Assembly: GCA_903772945.1 (NCBI GenBank)
Contig: CAICTM010000167.1
Coordinates: 1 to 64,000, forward strand
Source of the DNA: Seminavis robusta
Taxonomy: Eukaryota; Bacillariophyta; Bacillariophyceae; Naviculales; Naviculaceae
Length of the DNA stretch: 64,000 nt
Reading direction: 5' to 3'
Part shown: piece after piece, positions 23,721 to 33,763 of the stretch
How positions within the stretch are numbered: position 1 is the stretch's first letter
How the letters are laid out: every line of letters starts with the position of its first letter
Position numbers and translations under genes: made by a program
Notes under the pieces: model-generated
Told to the model about the DNA's origin: nothing
Databases searched by the model: none
Seen by the model: only the letters and a program-made list of their open reading frames with translations

Positions 23721-24886
23721 CCGAATGGGAGTGTCGATACGCGTTTGTGTCTGGGCTCGTTTGACACATGCTGTTTCTATCCACTCCCGCCATCGAACAC
23801 CCCTCCCCAAAGATTAGCGCGAACGCATCCAAAACCAGGCTGATGGATTAACAGAACCGATTCAACCAACCCTTGCGTTTTCAAATCGGATCATTGTGAA
23901 GAAAACGGAAGTTTCGTTGCGAGAAAAGAGCCCAGACCCCAATGTTTGGTGACGGAAAGAGCTGAGAGTGAATTGACCTCGTTCCTGACCATGACGAACT
24001 ATCATTGCATTGTAAAAATAGAAGCTACGTGCGTGTTACTTAGACTTCTTTCTTTTGCCGTAATCAGTTGTGTTTGGTCCGGTGTTGCTTCGGTGAGTCC
24101 AAAATCTTTTTACTATCCAGACAGGTGTGTAGTCCATTCTCTAGCCACGCCATACTACGATGTAGTAGGTAGCCTACATGTGGAGGGAGTGACATTTGAC
24201 ATCCAAGCAACGGCGCACTGTGAGGCTGGAATAATTGACTTGAGGGCGAAACACTTGGTCAGGGATGTGGAAAACGCTTGGCGAAGCTAAACCTTTTTCT
24301 GACTGTTTTCCGTGACAGCAGTTCACACGGTCTATCTAGACTTGCTGGGCCAGCACTAACTTGGAACCTGGAGTGTGTGCATCCAGCAGTCAGCGAAACC
24401 TTTCGAGTGACTCCGGCTATCCAGTGCGTCAACCGTCCTGCTGTCATAACATCACTTATCCCTACCCCTCTACATACGGTATAGGTTGTCTGTGCGTGAC
24501 GTGAAACTGGTTGAAAGGAGAACCGGTTGCCAAGGGGATTTAATTAACAGAAAAGAAAATGAATTCTTAGGAACCATTCAAGCCTTTCCAGGAACGCGCG
24601 CACGCACTGCAAAACCGAGCGTACGGTAAATGCATTCAGCCCGTCTCGGTCGAAGAGGCAAGGCCAAATCCAAAATAAGACAGCTGCAGCAAACAAACAT
24701 TCCACAGCTTGCTTTGCTCTTTGCTCCACAACAAACAACAATTCACTCGAGCAGCAAGAGCCAACAACCCATTACAAGTACAGAACGCTCAACTCCTGAG
24801 CTTCAAGAGGTCGCCACCATTATCTTACCAAAGCGCTACAACCCAAAGTAGTTTCGAACGTCGTAAACAGAAGAAGGACAAGCGCC
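23721..24886. other. Intergenic region
   Basis: No gene is supported with confidence. A frame at 23991-24290 (about 99 aa) starts with a hydrophobic leader (CVLLRLLSFAVISCVW) and could be a small secreted protein or the first exon of a lost gene. No homology was recognised. Confidence 0.3.
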
Positions 24887-25309
24887 ATGTTCAGTGTACC
24901 GAAAGGAAATAGCAGAGATGTCGAGGAAGAAAGCCCATTCCTGAGGTGAGTACCAGTAGTCCGCTGCAGGAGATGGAGAAGTCGATTGTATTGATTGCTG
25001 TGGTTGTTGTTGGGCATGGACCATGGCCATGGCCCGTCGACAAGAGCACGGCGTAGCTAGCAACCAGAGCGCAGCGCTGCTCAATCCGGTATCAGCGGCC
25101 TTTCGTTGGTGACTCTTTATTTTTCGGTTAATTCTTTGGTTCTCCTGTTGTGTTCGATGTGTTTCCCACTTGTTCCACTGAAATTTGTTGCCGTTTCTTT
25201 TTCCACGGAATTCTTCGCTGCTCATCGAACGTCCACTTTTGGTTGGTCTCTCTACTACTCGGTCGTGAAACTTCTAACCTGCGTGATGGCCATGCCTGTC
25301 GGTGCTTGA
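24887..25309 (+). CDS. Possible small spliced membrane protein, 90 aa
   Basis: An ATG at 24887 opens 19 codons (MFSVPKGNSRDVEEESPFL) that end at a good donor (CTGAG/GTGAGT). The acceptor TATCAG at 25090-25095 joins in frame to a hydrophobic stretch of about 70 codons with two possible membrane segments. The stop at 25309 is only 15 bases before the next start codon. It may instead be an upstream exon or leader of the following gene, or chance. The intron would be 150 nt. Confidence 0.22.
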
Positions 25310-25324
25310 AGGAGTGTCGCCGTA

Positions 25325-26521
25325 ATGGGCGGGGCACCCAAGCTGACTCCCCTATCAGCAACTCCCAAGTTCGGCAAGGCTCCTGCTATCGGTCTACCCA
25401 AGCCAAAGATTGGGTTGAGCCAGTCCAGAACTTCTTTCACGGTCACCCAGGAATGGACTTCAGCCGCTGCGTGGGATGTCAAGAGCGAGGATCTAGAACT
25501 CGTCCCTGTGGACTTTCCTTTGGAACGCACTCACCGTGAAATTCGATGCGATGCGTCTGAAGTTGCCAAAAGAATCTCGGATTCCTTGAAGCATCTTTCG
25601 ATTGATGCCAAGTACGACAACGAAAATGCCAAGGCCAAGTGCAAGACAATGGAATGTGTCAAGTTCCGCATTCGTCTCTATGCTGGAGGTGAAAATGGGC
25701 AGCCTGTGGTTGTGGAGGTACAGAGACGTTCTGGTTCCACTTCCAGTTTCATGCGTAGCTGTCGTGCTGTGCTTGATGCTGCCGAGGGCGCGCAGGCTGC
25801 CGCTGCTGCTCCCCAATCTGGAGCTCCGAAAGCCATTGGCAAACCCGGCAAATTCCCTCCCCCAATGAAGAGTTTGGGTGCGATGAAGTGCCTCCAGTCT
25901 GTCAGCGTTCCTGGACCCACCCCCGAAGAAGAAGCCGCCATGGCGTTTGATTCTGCTGCGAGCTTGTGCAAATCGGGCAAACATGATTCGGTTGTATTGG
26001 GGCTTGAGAGTCTCTGCAATTTGACCGACCCATTGAAGTCATCCCCCAAGACTTCTATTCAAGTGTCCAAATGGGTGCTCTTGGGACACGAGACTCACAC
26101 CACCCGCGACGATATTACCGCTATTCTGAACATGGTGCCAGACGAAGAGGAGGAGGATCTTCTGGTTGTTTTTGGCCAGCAGAAACATTTTGCAGTGATG
26201 GCCTTAGCGAATGCATTGGATATGTGCGCTAAGGATGGATGCCTCGCGAGTGCTGTAACGGAGCAGTCGTGGTTTGAGAGCTCCTTGGTTCCTTCACTTT
26301 TGGCCATCCTCAAGGATGCTGTCGATTCTGCTAGCAACGCATACGCTGCGGCCCGGGGATTGTCCAGTTTGCTTTCCTCCTCGAACGCCACCCTGCCTAT
26401 GATTGAGGAGAATAATGGCGTCGAGACACTCAAGATGGCACACGAATTCGGGCTACAAAACCACGATCTGCTGGCTAGCGAGGCTGCTGGTTGTCTCGAA
26501 TCAGTGAAGGGCTCTCACTAG
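25325..26521 (+). CDS. Predicted cytosolic protein with C-terminal helical repeats, 398 aa
   Basis: This is a single-exon frame starting ATGGGCGGG. Residues 1-45 are basic and Pro/Gly/Lys rich. Residues about 65-150 form a compact alpha/beta region (FRIRLYAGG, VVVEVQRRSGS, FMRSCRAVLDAAEG) that recalls kinase-associated (KA1-like) folds, but this is a resemblance only. An Ala/Pro linker follows. Residues about 205-398 are amphipathic helices with ARM/HEAT-like spacing (VVLGLESLCNL, FAVMALANALDMC, AYAAARGLSSLLSS). There is no signal peptide or membrane segment. It is likely conserved among diatoms, but I cannot name it. Confidence 0.8.
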   Translation: MGGAPKLTPLSATPKFGKAPAIGLPKPKIGLSQSRTSFTVTQEWTSAAAWDVKSEDLELVPVDFPLERTHREIRCDASEVAKRISDSLKHLSIDAKYDNENAKAKCKTMECVKFRIRLYAGGENGQPVVVEVQRRSGSTSSFMRSCRAVLDAAEGAQAAAAAPQSGAPKAIGKPGKFPPPMKSLGAMKCLQSVSVPGPTPEEEAAMAFDSAASLCKSGKHDSVVLGLESLCNLTDPLKSSPKTSIQVSKWVLLGHETHTTRDDITAILNMVPDEEEEDLLVVFGQQKHFAVMALANALDMCAKDGCLASAVTEQSWFESSLVPSLLAILKDAVDSASNAYAAARGLSSLLSSSNATLPMIEENNGVETLKMAHEFGLQNHDLLASEAAGCLESVKGSH

Positions 26522-27578
26522 ATGGCGACCGGTATATTGGTGGAAGAAAACTTGTAAACAGGAAGGAGATGATGAAGGAGATTTCTTGCACGTTCCGATG
26601 TTGAGGCGAGACGCTGGGAGCAGCTGTTGAATACTATCCTGCTGCTGAAGAGTTTTGCCCAGTAAAACCTCGATGCAGCTTTAAACGACACAATTCGTCA
26701 TAAATGCACATTTTCACATTATTATTTTGGTTCGGTTCTACACGTCTACACGTTACGGCTAGCTAGAGCTTGCTAGCAGTGCTGTGGTGTATGGGCGCTC
26801 TGGGATCAAATTGGGGATTGGAAAGGAGCTAGTTCAAGCAATGAATGAGACTGTAATTCTGTCGGAAGCAAGGAAACCACAGCCAGTGGGGTGCAGCACC
26901 TCGGTATCCACCACATGCCTTTTTCGATCAATTATTGCTGTCACTCCTCATCAATGAATACCATACGTTACATCTAGCTTCTCTGCTATTGCGATTCCAA
27001 TAGGCAAGTCCCAAATTCCACGGCGTTGACAAAAACGAAGTCAAGAACCTGGATGTTGAGGGTACCGGCGGTACCTTCGGAACGAGTGACGGTCGAGTCG
27101 ATTACCTGGATTGTTGGGTTTCCTTTTGCCCAGTGCAACCGGTAGCTAACAAGGCTTCTTGGAATGGAAAATGGAAGCCACGCAAAAGGAGGTCAGAATG
27201 CCTTAAAAATTGATAGCACTGATACTATGGTATGTTTTTGCAGTTGATACTACTCCTAATAATTTTATTGGACGATCTCGACTGGCCACCGCACAGAATG
27301 CTCCCTTTTCTTTTAACCTCCGGAGCCCTCCCTCGTGCGACCATAAGCGCCAAAACCATCATCATCCCTTCGACAGATAGTAGCCGCCGCGGCCATCGTG
27401 ATTTTTTGTTTTCAATCCGTCTCGTTTTCTCTATATGATCATAAATACAACAATAATGTCTTGCGTTGCGTTGTGTTGCCTGGACTGACTCCAAGGCAAA
27501 CCCAAGCCAGCAAGAACAGCAACCCTTTTCCTTTTTCATTATTTTTCCAACCAGTGCACATTGCCCTTCCGCGCTTAA
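26522..27578. other. Intergenic region between convergent genes
   Basis: This holds the 3' flanks of two convergent genes. No gene, RNA or clear repeat is seen, apart from a TACCGGTA-like motif near 27062-27072. Confidence 0.45.
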
Positions 27579-28644
27579 TTAAGCGGCCGAAGCACGATTG
27601 TTGTGCGGAGATCGACTCTGGTTGCTGTTTTGCTGTCGGAATCTCATCTTGAGGATTTCTCTCATTTGCATGAGACGAGCCTGCGACTGCTGAAGCGCCA
27701 AGGTCGATGCCAAGAGCGTCTGACTTGCGGCAGGAGTCTGCTGCTGAGGAAGCGCGACTCCCAACTGGTTCATCTGAACAGATTGTTCCTTGAGGATGGC
27801 TTGTTGCAAGATGAGTCTTGTCGCTGGGTCTGCTTGTCGCACGATGCTCATTTGCGTTTCCAATAGCTTTTGCTGTTCTCGCAACTGCAGCATCATTCGC
27901 TCGTCAGCGGCAGGTGGCATGAGATTCTGCTTGAGAGCTGCCGCGGCCGCCGCGTATTGACTCGACACGTTGAAGTTGGGAGTGGGGGCCGGCAAACTGG
28001 CTGCGGCGGGTGGGTTCATGGACAAGGAAGCGATTCCAGCGGTAGGAATATCCACCGGAGGACGTCGAGCAGCGGCGGGGGTGCCAGCCGCAGACGCGTA
28101 CTGTGATGCTGGATTCTCTCCGTGAGTGGCCATGGCCAACTTGGTACGAGCATTCTTGCAGAACATCTGCGCCGCCAGATGAGGCTTGTCCCGAAGGAAG
28201 AACTCATGGTAGTAGGCGCCCAGTTCAGGACCACTCGAGATGCGTACAAAGTTCCTGTGAAGAAAAGCAAAACAACAAACGATGAGCCTTCAAAGGTGAA
28301 CTTCAAGGGTGGCCACAACCATCACAATGGCGGAAGCAGAGAGTCACTTACCAACGATTCAGCTTTCGCGTGAAGCTGCTGTACTTGGACTTGCGAGGGA
28401 AGAACTTGGGCATGACCTTCTCGGCAAAGAGCTTGCGGTTGCGGATGATGAAGGCACGACCATGCGGCAGCCACGAGATGCAGTCGTTGTTCCTCTCGTC
28501 AGACAGCAATTCCATCAGACGCTGAGGGAAGATCTTGGCACGGAAGTCATCGTCCTCATCGTCGTCGCTATCGTTGCTACTCTTCTTCGCATCCTTTTCT
28601 TCTTCCTCTACGGCAGCGACGGGGAATTCTTCAGTGTCGGTCAT
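27579..28644 (-). CDS. HSF-type DNA-binding transcription factor, two exons, 322 aa
   Basis: Exon 1 is 28644-28352 and exon 2 is 28254-27579. The 97-nt intron (GTAAGT...CACAG) splits the Trp codon of the RKLNRW motif. After an acidic start, residues about 33-135 form an HSF winged-helix domain: FPQRLMELLSDE, ISWLPHGRAFIIRN, FPRKSKYSSFTRKLNRW, then FVRISSGPELGAYYHEFFLRD. This family is greatly expanded in diatoms, and most members are not heat-shock specific. The rest is Ala/Pro/Gln rich, with a heptad-like helix (MMLQLREQQKLLETQMSIV) that could oligomerise. Phe replaces the usual Gly after RKLNRW, giving W-N-F in place of W-G-F. Confidence 0.92.
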
Positions 28645-31210
28645 GGTGATCTTGTTGTATTGGGCAGTGGGTTGCTATGTTGTCTGCTGGTTCGACCAGT
28701 AATAGAAAGGGGTGGGTTCTGGTTGACTTTTGAGTGACCGAAACTAGTTTGTGCCAAGTTGTTTTTGTGTCCTTTCGCTTGGTTTCCAGTTTCCAGTCAG
28801 CGACACAGCGACACTGAGAGTTCGCAAGGCAGGCAATAGCAGAAACCCAAACAAGACGTGATAGAAAGGGGTCAGCTTTACGTGTCCGAGTGACAACTGC
28901 TCAGTGGGCCAAGTACAAAAAGTACACACCATTGTGGTCTGATTTGAGAACGCTGTTCTCTTGGAGAAAGTAAGGTGGCAAGGCAGTACTAGGAAGTTTA
29001 CTACTGAAGCTACCATTGATGTACAGCTGTGGGAGTCCTAAGCAGGATGACTGTTGACCACTCAGTTACCGTGTAAATAATGATAACAAAACCATTATTA
29101 AAATAGTAGAAATATGAAATCCGCAAAATAATCTTTGATCATAAACATTGTATTTTTTGCGGGGTGATACACTCCAGCCTCAACCATGAGATAACTCAAT
29201 TCTGAGTCCTGTTCAGGAAGGCTTCGGCTACAGCCACACTGAGTCATTACCTTACAAGTGGCCCAATCTCAGTATCTTTCATATCTTGTAGCCACTACTG
29301 TAGCAGCTATTGTCACATACTAGTACGGTACCCTACTATCCTACTAACCATGGAGGCAAAGGTGCAAAAAAAAATTGATGAAACCAAAGATGTTGTGGTA
29401 AAGGAGGCCTCACAAGGTGGGGATATCGAGGAATTGGATGTAGTAGATGGTGATGTGGAAGATAGTGGGTACTATGACATACTATTAATAGTAGCTTCCA
29501 TCACTCCTACATAGTATTTTAAAAATGTTACTGGTTTGGGAAATCTGAGTGTCTACTGGCTACTCCGAGTGGCTCTACAGGCAGCTAGAGGTACTTAGTC
29601 GGTACGGGTACCAGGATGGAACCAATAAAACCCAAGTATGTATCTTAAGTGTGAGTGTGAAAAATACTTTTGTAAATTGTAAAATTGAATTGCAAAGTAC
29701 CAGAACAAGTGAAACAATATATTCAGGGACAAAACAATCAAATCAACTGTAAATGGAGACAAAGAGCCAGTAAACTGAATGAACTGAGGAGTGCAGTGGC
29801 TGGAACCTGACTCTTTGCTTTGAGTGTTCTTTTTGTCCCAGAAGTCATTGTATGTCTAAAGAAGTGAAGTGTCTTTAAGTAGTAGTAACACGTGCAAAGA
29901 AACCACGATTTGGTGTTTAACACATTCTGTCCAGGTTCACACATCGTGTCAGAGGTAGGTCATGAAGCCACTGGAATCCATTCGAAACATCCAGCAAAAC
30001 ACTGGAACCATCCGGCAAGGCCCTTTTCAGCGCGAGCAACTACCGAGTATGGCCCCGGAGCAGCCCCAGCAACTCCCAGCACGCTTCACAATACTTCATG
30101 AAGTGTTTGGTTAGAAAGCAGGACACGCGTACCGTTACATGAAGCTATGTATGTGTAATGTGTATGTACTAGCTAGTAGCCCTGTGCTGGTTGTCGTAGC
30201 GTCTTATCAACCGAGCAGCAATAAGGATGTGAATGCCACTGGGTGGTGGGTGAATAGTTGCCGGTACTGAGACTCCTGGACATTTAAAACCAATTGTGTT
30301 GGCATTGTAGACACAGTATTCGCGTGTTAAACCTGTATTGCTCGGCAATCACCTACTGGTACCCCTCCTACCAGGTACCAGGTAGCTAAAAGTACTGTAC
30401 CGTACTTACATGTAGGGGTCATTTTCACACGATTGGACCAATCTTGAAAAAGGATACAGTATTCTTCTTTTTCACGACATATTGCAGATTTTACTGGGGA
30501 AGGAAGCAACGAAGCAGTAAACTGGCAATCAACAACGTTAAATTTCTGCACTTAAAGGGCGACGCCAAGTCACAACGATCGAGAAGCAATGAATTAGGGC
30601 TGCTAATGTCCGAAGAAAGCTTTGGAACTGATCCAGATCCTAGGATTGCATTGGAGACGCACAGTTGCTCCTTTGAAACCTCTGTGGTGTCATGTTGCCA
30701 AACCACTCTCGAACCTAGCCCATGCCCATGCCCATGCCAAGCCCCCTCCAGCCTTGCTCCATCTTGATGATGAAGCTTCCAATAAGTTTGCCGTCAACTA
30801 CCAATAATCAAAACCTATGTTAGTCTTTGTTTGTTCGCAAGGAGCCAAGAGTTGAAAAGGGCTGGAAATTGGTGCTTTTCCCTCGAGCGATCAGTCATGT
30901 ACCAGTTCTTGTTGGAACCGGGGACAGTGCTTTGATGAATGATTGAATCATCATTTTGCATGGATGCAACACTCTCCTTGGTCAGAGAAATGGACGGTTT
31001 GTCGCGTTGTTCTCGGTTCGAAGTGAAGGGCAACTGCGGTACCGGTACGAGGATTGACTACATGTAATGCACTGAAGTTGTTCATTGCTATGTTGGTCGA
31101 GGAGTGAAGGTGGGCTAATTGGTTGATATCCATTATAATGACAAGTTTATTGATCTAGTGCTCGACTGATATATCGAAGCAAACAAAAAGCCACCATCTC
31201 CTTCACTCAC
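28645..31210. other. Gene-poor region of about 2.6 kb
   Basis: No convincing gene is present. A 54-codon acidic frame in good ATG context (accATGGAGG) lies at 29350-29514 and may be a small protein or exon. TACCGGTA-type motifs occur at about 31036-31048. The rest is AT-rich, low-information sequence. Confidence 0.4.
29350..29514 (+). CDS. Possible small acidic ORF, 54 aa
   Basis: The frame opens at accATGG and encodes a Lys/Glu start (MEAKVQKKIDETKDVVVKEA), an acidic middle and a short hydrophobic end (YYDILLIVASI). No family was recognised. Its isolation in gene-poor DNA makes it uncertain. It could be a chance frame or the relic of a larger gene. Confidence 0.2.
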   Translation: MEAKVQKKIDETKDVVVKEASQGGDIEELDVVDGDVEDSGYYDILLIVASITPT

Positions 31211-32050
31211 CTAGTAGTCTGATTCCAGCCCCTCCATAAGCTCGTCTTCAGTCAAATTCCGGTAACCAGTTTGGAATAATGGCTCACCAGCCTCAATTGC
31301 TAGTTGCTCAAGCACAAGGATAGACCGAAAGATATCTGCATGCATCATGATGTCATCTCTGAATATGTGCACCAGCACACCCCACGACTTGAGCCTCTTG
31401 TTGATTGTTTCTTGCCTATTGCGCACTCTCTGCTACATGGCTTCGGTCTCCTCAGGATTTGCAAAGCCCTTGGGACACTTGATGAATTCAGGATGCTCTC
31501 CAACATACGCATCATCAGCTTCAACCCGCTCACCATCTTCAAGATGACTGATCAAGGCCCGCCTGAAGATTTTGATATCATTATACTTGCCACAAGGGAA
31601 TGGGCCATTGATCCACACCACATGTCCCGTCTGAATGCAGAGTGCTACTTCATATCGGAGGCCACCTTTCTTGGCAAACTTGTGACTTGAGAAGTCAGGT
31701 CCGTAATTGGGAACTCTGCAATCCACACAATCCGCCGATGTCAGACAGTCAGCTCCTCGATCATTCTTCTTTCGGTTCTCCCAAACAATCTGTTGTTGGA
31801 GAGCAAACATAAGGGGTGAGTCGAGCCATTGGACTGATTGTTGTCATTCATTGCCAATTGTTGGCTTACCACCTCGCCTTCAAGTTGCGACAGAGCATCG
31901 GCAAGCAGGCGCGACCATTTCCAAAGTATCAAGGGTGCGCTTCTTTCCGTCACTCTTCCAATACATCATGGCCCAAAGCAAGTGTCGAAGCTCTCCATGT
32001 TGGTCGAGGAGTGGAACAAGATTTCAAATTCAAAATGTGAGCGTCCAGTC
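31211..32050 (-). pseudogene. Decayed PIF/Harbinger-like (DDE_Tnp_4 type) transposase
   Basis: Minus-strand segments resemble the DDE nuclease of diatom Harbinger-like DNA transposons. In order they are LRHLLWAMMYWKSDG, KWSRLLADALSQLEGEV, then across an 80-nt intron (31869-31790, GTAAGC...CAACAG) IVWENRKKNDRGADCL, TSADCVDCRVP, RYEVALCIQTGHVVWINGPF, NDIKIFRRALI, and a C-terminal helix with EAGEPLFQTGY. An in-frame TAG at about 31433-31435 cuts the catalytic domain, and one frameshift lies upstream near 31925. The first catalytic Asp position appears as SADCVDC where VDGTD is usual. Terminal inverted repeats were not found. This is a dead copy of a plain DNA transposon. Confidence 0.75.
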
Positions 32051-32371
32051 GTGAAACTCACTTGCCTTCCTCGCCAAATTGGTCGCACACTCCCTCTCCA
32101 AAGAGCGGAACCAAGAGGCAAGCGAACACAAACGGCCCGCACAAAGATTCGATTCCCTTCGCTTCGAGCATCATAGCGAGACAGACGATACCGGTACTAC
32201 ATGTTGTAGTAGTCTTTGCTTCATGCTTCCTACTTGATTCCTTTATCTTGTTTCGAGCCTTATTCTATTTTCACCTTATTAATGTGTTGTTGATGGGAAA
32301 GGTCCTTTATTGGATTGGATTCTAACTAAGAGTGTCTGTGTTATTGGAGAGTTTATATTTTACTGGTCACC

Positions 32372-33763
32372 ATGAATTTTTTGGAAAAGGCCGCGTCGGC
32401 TGCCAAGAACTTTAAAGGGTTTGATGAGATGGCAGACAATGATGACTACATTCATTCCGAGGGATTGAATGTGAAGAGTCGTAGCACTGAACAGCCTTCA
32501 CCCAGAACCGGCAATGACAACATCGACAACAATGACGACACCAACCAAAGTCACGCGAGCGCAGAGCCCACTTGGTCGCTACTAGATCGACCAACAATGG
32601 CCACGCAGAACGTTGTCCACGAAACAAGCAATAGAGTACCCAACTTGTCACGCGGTTCGTCCACCATTACGTCGGCATCTCCAGCCAGCAGCATCAGTCC
32701 AGCCCGCCAAAGGCCGCCACCTCCACCACCAGCTGCAGTTCCCAGTGTATTTTCACCAACAACCACAACAACAACCAACTCGATCAAGCATCAAAAACCA
32801 ACAAGAGGAGGGTTCAGCAAGCATAGAAATCAAGCCAGAACAACAGCAGCAGCAACAACAACAACAACGATGCCAAACAATCAGCAGAGATCTCCACCCA
32901 ACAGTACTGGCATGCCATTGCTCTCTGTAGTGGCCGATGCCTTACAAGATGGAAGTTCCGTCTCTGGATCTGCTCGCGGTATGCGTAAGCACGCCAGTTT
33001 TAGTGGATACGACACTGACAATGAAGAAGGAAGCAGTAGTGGCTCTTCTAGTAGCAGTAGCAGCAGTTCCAGCAGCAGCAGTGATGATTATGACAGCAGT
33101 GACGATGAAGAGGATCCCATCTTATCTCAGATACGACAAACCAAAAAAGACAAAAAATCACGCAAGGATAGGCGAAGAAAAGACAAGAAGAAAAAAAGTA
33201 GGAAGAAACATTCTCGCAAAAAAGAAAAGAAAACGAAGAAGAAAAAGAATCCACAACGGTTCCTGGAAGAATTGAATCATCTTGAGACAATGCCCACCAT
33301 ACCTCCTCCAGTGACGGACTATGGACAGCTCTCTCCTCAAAGCTTGGAAATTGAAGGCAACGCTCAGGGTGGTGTTTCGAACTGGAAAAGCTGGATTGCC
33401 AGTCCTCTGCAGCGCCATGCCAACGCCAATCCCAATGGTCTCGCCGCCAAAGCCACTTCCTTCTTGAAGAGGGGACCATTGTCACGCGGTCGAGAAACGA
33501 CACCACAGCAGCAGCAAACACAAAACAGACCCGATGAAGAAGAATTTCAAGTTCTGACTTCCAGCAATCTCCTCCGTGACGACGAACTGGCTGCTTTGGC
33601 ACAATTCTCCAATGCCAACCAATCCCCGTGGTATACTCCAGGTGGAATGTTCCGGCTAACGCGGAAACACCCTCGAGAATGCTTTATTCTGTTTACGCTC
33701 CTATTGGGCATTTTTGTCTATTTCTTTTCGCGAAGAAAATCCAATGCGGACGATGTGCAATAA
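32372..33763 (+). CDS. Tail-anchored, largely disordered protein, 463 aa
   Basis: This is a single exon with start caccATGA. The N-terminus (MNFLEKAASAAKNFKGFDE) is an amphipathic helix. Then come Ser/Thr/Pro-rich disorder, a poly-Ser run followed by an acidic patch (about residues 220-250), and an extremely basic Lys/Arg block (about 258-292). The last 35 residues hold one hydrophobic segment (FILFTLLLGIFVYFF) followed by SRRKS, the pattern of a C-terminal tail anchor. It is likely in the ER, Golgi or mitochondrial outer membrane with the bulk in the cytosol. The acidic/basic pair could self-associate. No family was recognised. Confidence 0.75.
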   Translation: MNFLEKAASAAKNFKGFDEMADNDDYIHSEGLNVKSRSTEQPSPRTGNDNIDNNDDTNQSHASAEPTWSLLDRPTMATQNVVHETSNRVPNLSRGSSTITSASPASSISPARQRPPPPPPAAVPSVFSPTTTTTTNSIKHQKPTRGGFSKHRNQARTTAAATTTTTMPNNQQRSPPNSTGMPLLSVVADALQDGSSVSGSARGMRKHASFSGYDTDNEEGSSSGSSSSSSSSSSSSSDDYDSSDDEEDPILSQIRQTKKDKKSRKDRRRKDKKKKSRKKHSRKKEKKTKKKKNPQRFLEELNHLETMPTIPPPVTDYGQLSPQSLEIEGNAQGGVSNWKSWIASPLQRHANANPNGLAAKATSFLKRGPLSRGRETTPQQQQTQNRPDEEEFQVLTSSNLLRDDELAALAQFSNANQSPWYTPGGMFRLTRKHPRECFILFTLLLGIFVYFFSRRKSNADDVQ

